Below, piece by piece: positions 59,149 through 64,000 of a stretch of DNA of 64,000 nucleotides. Position 1 is the first letter of the stretch. Every line of letters begins with the position of its first letter. A program made the translations under genes and the position numbers. The notes under the pieces are model-generated. The model made no database searches and was not told the DNA's origin. It saw only the letters and a list, made by a program, of their open reading frames with translations. The stretch comes from Yersinia kristensenii (GTDB lineage Bacteria; Pseudomonadota; Gammaproteobacteria; Enterobacterales; Enterobacteriaceae), in NCBI RefSeq assembly GCF_900460525.1, contig NZ_UHIY01000001.1:1364001-1428000 (forward strand), given 5' to 3'.

Positions 59149-59439
59149 TCACCCTCCTCTGACTTTGGGTGGTTCTCGATAAGTATGAAATATACGGAGT
59201 ATTTGAATTTCCCCACTTTTGACTCGATAAGGCAGTAAATAAGGGAAGTTATGCAAAACTAATTCCCGTGTGCCCATTACTCTTCCTACGCGCCCCATTG
59301 AAGGTTGAGTGGTTAATAATGAAGTTAATTTATGGATTTCATTGACAAAATTTTGCGCCGCGATAGGGTTTCGCTCATATAACCACTGATACTCGTGTTG
59401 TAAGTTTGCAGCAGCTTTCCTTAGCCATTTCACATTCAT
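59149..59439 (-). CDS. RelE/ParE-type toxin
   Basis: 96 residues with the ParE-like pattern: VKWLRKAAANLQHEYQWLYERNPIAAQNFVNEI, LLTTQPSMGRVGRVMGTRELVLHNFPYLLPYRVKSGEIQILRIFHTYREPP. ParE toxins inhibit gyrase, RelE toxins cut mRNA; the lack of typical RelE catalytic residues and the LVLHNFPYLLPYRV stretch favour ParE-like. Its start codon shares one base with the stop of the antitoxin gene (TAATG), the usual coupled arrangement. Confidence 0.85.
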   Translation of the reverse strand: MNVKWLRKAAANLQHEYQWLYERNPIAAQNFVNEIHKLTSLLTTQPSMGRVGRVMGTRELVLHNFPYLLPYRVKSGEIQILRIFHTYREPPKVRGG

Positions 59440-59690
59440 TATTTATCCTTATCCTGAATGGCCACACCCATTTTTTTAAAAAGTGTACTCATCTCATTTT
59501 CAGAGAAAAAATCTTGCTGATCCGCTTCGATAATAGCTTGTTTTATTTCTGTAATTTGCCATGCCTCACGATCCAGAAAATCCTGAATTGCCTGTCCGGC
59601 CAAATAAGACTTGGTACGCCCGGTAGCTTCTGCCAGTAACGACAATTGGTTAGCAAGCTCATCAGGTATTCTGACTGACATAACGCTCAT
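59439..59690 (-). CDS. Ribbon-helix-helix (CopG/ParD-type) antitoxin
   Basis: 83 residues. SVMSVRIPDELANQLSLLAEATGRTKSYLAGQAIQDFLDREAW is a ribbon-helix-helix DNA-binding domain; the acidic C-terminal tail (IIEADQQDFFSENEMSTLFKKMG) likely wraps the toxin. It precedes and overlaps the toxin gene by one base and probably represses the pair. GGAGAG lies upstream of the start. Confidence 0.85.
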   Translation of the reverse strand: MSVMSVRIPDELANQLSLLAEATGRTKSYLAGQAIQDFLDREAWQITEIKQAIIEADQQDFFSENEMSTLFKKMGVAIQDKDK

Positions 59691-59888
59691 TTTTCTCTCC
59701 GCACTGAAAATTACAATGTATACATTGTAGTTTAGGCTAAAAAACCGTCAACTAAAAGTGTCAAAAACTTATCCTCCGCTGCCCTCCTCCCTATAAAAAT
59801 ACCCTAGGGATGAGGCTATTTCTTCGCCGTCTGGCACTCTGATATTCATAAAACTTTATACGTTTCTCAGACTCAAGGAAAACGCGTT

Positions 59889-61955
59889 ATGAAATATCTT
59901 ACGTTCCCTTTGCTACTGGTTTTGTCACCAGCAGTGATGGCGAACTGGTCACTCCCCCATTTCCCGGCGTTTACTGAACAAGATAGTGGCGTTTTCCTGA
60001 GTAGTAGCGCTTTGACAAAAGGGGAGTATCTTCTTAAATTTCACCAAGATAAACAGTGTTGGCAGCCGACCGGCCCAGTAAAATTAAATCAGACATTTTC
60101 GCTGCAACCTTGCCAGAATCAGGCCGATATCCAGTGGAAGCTGTTCCGCGATGGCCAATATCAGGTGCGGATTGATACCCGCAGCGGCACCCCCACCCTC
60201 ACTTTGAGCATCAAAGAACCGGTGGCGGAAACCGTCAAAGTTGTGACACACAGTTGCCAGCGCTGGGACGGCAAACCGGTGACGATTGACGTCAGTAAAA
60301 CCTTCGCGGAAGGTGAAATGGTGCGGGATTTCTACTCCGGCCAAACCACGAAAGTTTCCCTCGGTAAAATCACTCTGCAACCCACTCCTGAGAGCGGGGG
60401 TTTACTGTTATTAGAATCAGCCCAAACCCAGCAAGCTGCGCCATTTAGTTGGCAAAATGCCACGGTTTATTTTGCCCTGACGGATCGCTTTAAAAACGGC
60501 AACCCCGACAATGACCACAGCTATGGTCGCCATGGTGATGGTATGGAGGAAATAGGCACTTTCCACGGCGGAGATTTGGCCGGTCTTACCGAAAAACTTG
60601 ATTACCTGCAACAACTTGGCGTCAATGCATTGTGGATAACCTCCCCGCTGGAGCAAATTCATGGCTGGGTTGGCGGCGGTACCAAGGGTGATTTCCCACA
60701 TTATGCCTATCATGGTTATTACGGCCTGGATTGGTCACGTTTGGATGCCAATATGGGCACCGAACAAGATTTGCATAAACTGGTTGAGCAAGCCCATAAG
60801 CGCGGCATTCGCATTCTATTTGATGTGGTGATGAATCATGTGGGATATGCCACTCTGGCGGATATGCAGAGCTACCAGTTCGGTGCGCTGTATCTGCATG
60901 GCGACCAGATAGAAAAAACACTGGGTAAAAATTGGACTGACTGGACCCCGGGCAAAGGGCAAAACTGGCATAGTTTTAATGATTATATCAATTTCAGTGA
61001 TAAAGCCGCCTGGGACAACTGGTGGGGTAATAAGTGGATCCGTACGGATATTGGCGATTATGACTCCCCCGGTTATGACGACCTGACCATGTCGCTGGCT
61101 TTCCTGCCGGACATCAAAACAGAATCCACACAACCCAGTGGTTTACCGGTGTTTTACCGCCATAAACCGGATACTGCCGCACGGGAAATTGCCGGTGCCA
61201 CACCGCGTGATTACCTTACTTATTGGTTAAGCCAATGGGTTCGCGATTATGGTATTGACGGTTTTCGTGTTGATACCGCCAAACATGTCGAGAAGCCCGC
61301 CTGGCAACAACTTAAGCAGCAAAGCGCAGCCGCTCTGGCCGAGTGGAAAGCGGCTCACCCCGATCAAGCGCTGGACGACTTGCCATTCTGGATGACGGGA
61401 GAAGCTTGGGGCCACGGGGTGATGAAAAGTGATTATTACCAAAATGGCTTCGATGCCATGATTAATTTTGATTTTCAGGATCAAGCTAAACAGGCGCTGA
61501 CGTGCTTCTCATCCATTGACGGCACTTATCAGCAAATGGCGGATAAACTGCAAGATTTCAATGTATTGAGCTACATTTCATCCCATGATACTCGGCTCTT
61601 TTTTAAAGATGACGCGCAACAGTCATTGGTGAAACAACAACGCGCGGGCGATCTGCTACTGCTGGCTCCAGGGGCGGTGCAAATTTTCTATGGTGATGAA
61701 AGCGGGCGAGAATTCGGCCCAACCGGCTCTGACCCCTTGCAGGGAACTCGCTCGGATATGAACTGGGATGAGCTGACGGGTGAAAAAGGCGCGCTGTTGG
61801 CGCACTGGCAAAAAGTCAGTCAGTTCCGCGCTCGCCATCCGGCCATCGGTGCTGGCGTGCAGCAATCTCAACAAACCGCTGATTACTATGCTTTTAGCCG
61901 CCAACATCAAGGTGATAAAGTCTTAGTGGTTTGGGTGGGAGACAAAAAAGAGTGA
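59889..61955 (+). CDS. malS: Periplasmic alpha-amylase MalS
   Basis: 688 residues (E. coli 676). Signal peptide LTFPLLLVLSPAVMA, an N-terminal beta domain with Cys pairs, and a GH13 catalytic barrel from about 195: VYFALTDRFKNGNPDNDHSYGRH, LDYLQQLGVNALWITSPLEQIHGWVGGGTKGDFPHYAYHGYYGLDW, RILFDVVMNH, GFRVDTAKHVE (nucleophile Asp), MTGEAWGHG (acid Glu), SYISSHDTRLF (third Asp). It cuts maltodextrins in the periplasm. Part of the conserved malS-avtA stretch beside xyl in E. coli. Confidence 0.96.
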   Translation: MKYLTFPLLLVLSPAVMANWSLPHFPAFTEQDSGVFLSSSALTKGEYLLKFHQDKQCWQPTGPVKLNQTFSLQPCQNQADIQWKLFRDGQYQVRIDTRSGTPTLTLSIKEPVAETVKVVTHSCQRWDGKPVTIDVSKTFAEGEMVRDFYSGQTTKVSLGKITLQPTPESGGLLLLESAQTQQAAPFSWQNATVYFALTDRFKNGNPDNDHSYGRHGDGMEEIGTFHGGDLAGLTEKLDYLQQLGVNALWITSPLEQIHGWVGGGTKGDFPHYAYHGYYGLDWSRLDANMGTEQDLHKLVEQAHKRGIRILFDVVMNHVGYATLADMQSYQFGALYLHGDQIEKTLGKNWTDWTPGKGQNWHSFNDYINFSDKAAWDNWWGNKWIRTDIGDYDSPGYDDLTMSLAFLPDIKTESTQPSGLPVFYRHKPDTAAREIAGATPRDYLTYWLSQWVRDYGIDGFRVDTAKHVEKPAWQQLKQQSAAALAEWKAAHPDQALDDLPFWMTGEAWGHGVMKSDYYQNGFDAMINFDFQDQAKQALTCFSSIDGTYQQMADKLQDFNVLSYISSHDTRLFFKDDAQQSLVKQQRAGDLLLLAPGAVQIFYGDESGREFGPTGSDPLQGTRSDMNWDELTGEKGALLAHWQKVSQFRARHPAIGAGVQQSQQTADYYAFSRQHQGDKVLVVWVGDKKE

Positions 61956-61980
61956 TTTAGTATATTATTTTGCAATAACA

Positions 61981-62011
61981 CTTCCTGCCGATATTTTCAC
62001 GCGGCAGGAAG
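61981..62011 (+). terminator. Stem-loop after malS
   Basis: CTTCCTGCCG (61981-61990) pairs perfectly with CGGCAGGAAG (62002-62011), 26 bases after the malS stop and before avtA. No T-run. Confidence 0.6.
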
Positions 62012-62089
62012 AAACCTTTCCGCATTGCGTCCGTTTTTATCTGCGAGTATGGTAGTTGTTCACTTACGGATAACAATAAATTTTCATTT

Positions 62090-63343
62090 ATGAAGTTTTC
62101 ACTTTTCGGCGACAAATTCACCCGCTACGCGGGCATTACCAGATTGATGGACGACCTCAACGACGGCCTGAGAACCCCAGGTTCTATCATGCTTGGCGGA
62201 GGTAATCCGGCACATATTCCTGAGATGGATGCTTACTTTCAACAACTTTGTCAGGACATGCTGGAAAGCGGGAAACTGACCGAGGCGTTGTGCAATTACG
62301 ATGGGCCACAAGGTAAAGATTTACTGCTGAAAGCATTGGCAACAATGCTGCAAGATGAGCTGGGTTGGCAAATTGAGCCACAGAATATTGCACTGACAAA
62401 TGGTAGTCAAAGCGCGTTTTTCTACTTATTTAATCTCTTCGCTGGCCGCTATGCCGATGGCACCCGTCGGCGGGTATTATTCCCACTGGCACCCGAGTAT
62501 CTCGGATATGCAGACGCGGGGCTCGACGAAGATTTATTCGTCTCCGCCAAGCCCAATATTGAGCTACTGCCCGAAGGACAATTCAAATATCACGTCGATT
62601 TTGAGCATCTCAATATTACCGATGATATTGGCCTGATATGCGTCTCGCGGCCCACTAACCCGACCGGGAATGTGATTACTGACGATGAGTTAATCGGCCT
62701 TGATTCTATTGCTCAGCAACGCGGTATTCCGTTATTGATTGATAACGCTTATGGCGTGCCATTCCCCGGCATTATCTTTACCGATGCGACTCCACTGTGG
62801 AACCCGAATATCATTCTATGCATGAGCTTGTCGAAGCTGGGTCTGCCAGGTTCGCGCTGCGGGATTGTGATTGCCGATGAGAAAGTCATTGCGGCGCTGA
62901 CCAACATGAATGGCATTATCAGCTTATCACCGGGCAGCATGGGGCCAGCTATTGCCGCCGAAATGATTGCGCGTGGGGATTTGCTACGTTTATCCAAAGA
63001 GGTCATCCAGCCATTCTACTTTGAGCGGGTACAGCAAACTATTGCTATCCTGCGCAAATACTTACCGCCGGAGCGCTGCTTGATCCACAAACCGGAAGGG
63101 GCGATATTCCTCTGGTTGTGGTTTAAAGATTTGCCGATCAGCACCGAGCTGCTATATCAACGCTTGAAAAAGCGCGGGGTGTTGATGGTGCCGGGCCACT
63201 ACTTCTTCCCCGGTCTGGAATATGACTGGCCACATACCCATCAGTGCATGCGGATGAATTATGTCCCAGCACCGGAAGATATCGAAAAAGGTGTAGCGAT
63301 TTTAGCCGAAGAGGTTGAGCTGGCGTTTCAGGAAGCGAAGTGA
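62090..63343 (+). CDS. avtA: Valine-pyruvate aminotransferase AvtA
   Basis: 417 residues (same as E. coli). Fold-type I PLP enzyme: FTRYAGITRLMDDLNDGLRTPGSIMLGGGNPAHIPEM, NIALTNGSQSAFFYLFNLFAG, CVSRPTNPTGNVITD, IDNAYGVPFPGIIF, and the PLP lysine in CMSLSKLGLPGSRCGIV. It makes alanine and 2-oxoisovalerate from valine and pyruvate, and the reverse. It follows malS as in E. coli. Confidence 0.96.
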   Translation: MKFSLFGDKFTRYAGITRLMDDLNDGLRTPGSIMLGGGNPAHIPEMDAYFQQLCQDMLESGKLTEALCNYDGPQGKDLLLKALATMLQDELGWQIEPQNIALTNGSQSAFFYLFNLFAGRYADGTRRRVLFPLAPEYLGYADAGLDEDLFVSAKPNIELLPEGQFKYHVDFEHLNITDDIGLICVSRPTNPTGNVITDDELIGLDSIAQQRGIPLLIDNAYGVPFPGIIFTDATPLWNPNIILCMSLSKLGLPGSRCGIVIADEKVIAALTNMNGIISLSPGSMGPAIAAEMIARGDLLRLSKEVIQPFYFERVQQTIAILRKYLPPERCLIHKPEGAIFLWLWFKDLPISTELLYQRLKKRGVLMVPGHYFFPGLEYDWPHTHQCMRMNYVPAPEDIEKGVAILAEEVELAFQEAK

Positions 63344-63434
63344 TTATTAAGCAGAAAATTACATATCTTGCTATTCCTTTGGAAAATATCACCTTAGTTT
63401 CTATACGGTGAAGATAGGCAGAAGAGTAAAGCGT

Positions 63435-63475
63435 CCGCGCCACGGATGGCGCGGCTCGAGCCCCCAGGGAAGGGT
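63435..63475. repeat. Hairpin repeat between avtA and yidE
   Basis: CCGCGCCA at 63436 pairs with TGGCGCGG around a short loop, followed by CTCGAGCCCCCAGGGAAGGG. It has the look of an intergenic palindromic repeat or shared terminator between convergent genes. Confidence 0.45.
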
Positions 63476-63545
63476 TTACGGCGTCTTTACGATCTGCCTG
63501 TTCTCACTGTATTAACACCATATACGCATGAGAATCGTTCATCCA

Positions 63546-64000
63546 TTACAGTGTCCAGAACAGCACGGCAAGTATCTGCGGCGACATAATGCGTAAGAAC
63601 ATCGCCAGCGGGTAAACTGTTGCATAAGACAGTGCTGCTGCACCACTGGTCGGATGCAGGCCATTGGCAAAGGCCAGCGCCGGTGGATCAGTCATTGAAC
63701 CGGCTAACATGCCGCACAATGTCAGGTAGTTCATCTTAGCCAACATACGCGCTAAAATCCCCACCGTCAGTAATGGTATCCCGGTAATCATCGCACCGTA
63801 GCCAATCCACGCCAGTCCGTCACCATTCACCAGAGTGTTGATAAAATCACCGCCAGACTTCAGCCCGACCACTGATAAAAACAACACAATTCCTAGCTCA
63901 CGCAGGGCCAGGTTGGCACTCGGCGGCATAAACCAATACAGCTTTCCGATGCTGCCAATACGCCCCAGAATAAGCGCGACCACCAGCGGGCCACCCGCTA
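63546..64000 (-). CDS. yidE: YidE family putative transporter, C-terminal part
   Basis: The frame runs off the window on the 5' side; about 151 residues of the C-terminus are seen. [52 protein letters not shown] and [47 protein letters not shown] are the second membrane half of YidE of the aspartate:alanine exchanger (AAEx) family, with the GSMTDPPAL re-entrant motif. Inner-membrane transporter of unknown substrate. Confidence 0.93.
   Translation of the reverse strand, partial: AGGPLVVALILGRIGSIGKLYWFMPPSANLALRELGIVLFLSVVGLKSGGDFINTLVNGDGLAWIGYGAMITGIPLLTVGILARMLAKMNYLTLCGMLAGSMTDPPALAFANGLHPTSGAAALSYATVYPLAMFLRIMSPQILAVLFWTL

Overview
The window looks like a chromosomal segment of a Yersinia, most likely of the enterocolitica group. 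The housekeeping genes read as close enterobacterial orthologues (xylose, mannitol, glyQS, tag-yiaC, malS-avtA, fdoGHI). The spacers carry ERIC elements, and base composition is moderate except in a few AT-rich accessory patches. The genus is inferred from recall of these families; no search was run.

Layout. 1-3.6 kb: a sugar-uptake operon (LacI-type regulator, ureidoglycolate-lyase-family protein, PfkB kinase, FucP-like permease). 3.7-11.1 kb: accessory zone on the 3' side of the selenocysteine tRNA gene selC. It holds a GNAT enzyme, a long AT-rich non-coding stretch, an unknown membrane protein, the remnant of a CbtA/YeeV-type toxin ending at an imperfect copy of the selC 3' end, and a BvgAS/EvgAS-type system whose response regulator is fused in frame to its sensor, which is then frameshifted. 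selC itself is three bases shorter than the E. coli gene at its 3' end. 11.2-19.6 kb: xylFGHR diverging from xylAB. 19.7-24.7 kb: orphan fimbrial chaperone, isochorismatase-family hydrolase, GlxA-type regulator, wecH, mdfA. 24.8-34.8 kb: selA-selB, the selenoprotein formate dehydrogenase fdoGHI with fdhE, and fdhD; with selC this is a nearly complete make-and-use set for selenocysteine. 34.9-40.7 kb: sodA with a Fur box, a chemoreceptor behind a flagellar sigma-28 promoter, yibL, a MocR-type regulator and a divergent LysE exporter. 40.7-45.2 kb: mtlADR with ERICs in both spacers and at least three CRP boxes before mtlA. 45.2-45.9 kb: a structured non-coding element. 45.9-51.1 kb: yiaF, glyQS, tag, yiaC. 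51.3-55.5 kb: two AT-rich tandem genes for large secreted, toxin-like paralogues. 55.6-64 kb: SufR-like regulator with a divergent MFS exporter, ghrB, a ParE/RHH toxin-antitoxin pair, malS, avtA and the 3' part of yidE.

The best candidate for something undescribed is the tandem pair at 51298-55539. Both proteins have a signal peptide, a variable N-terminal region (beta/gamma-crystallin-like in the second), an R-x-K-R site followed by a hydrophobic Cys-bracketed segment, and a C-terminal part with GNAT-like motifs, an A/B-toxin-like layout. The next most interesting feature is the selC-associated island remnant (about 5951-10986) with its altered tRNA 3' end, att-like repeat, toxin remnant and regulator-sensor fusion.
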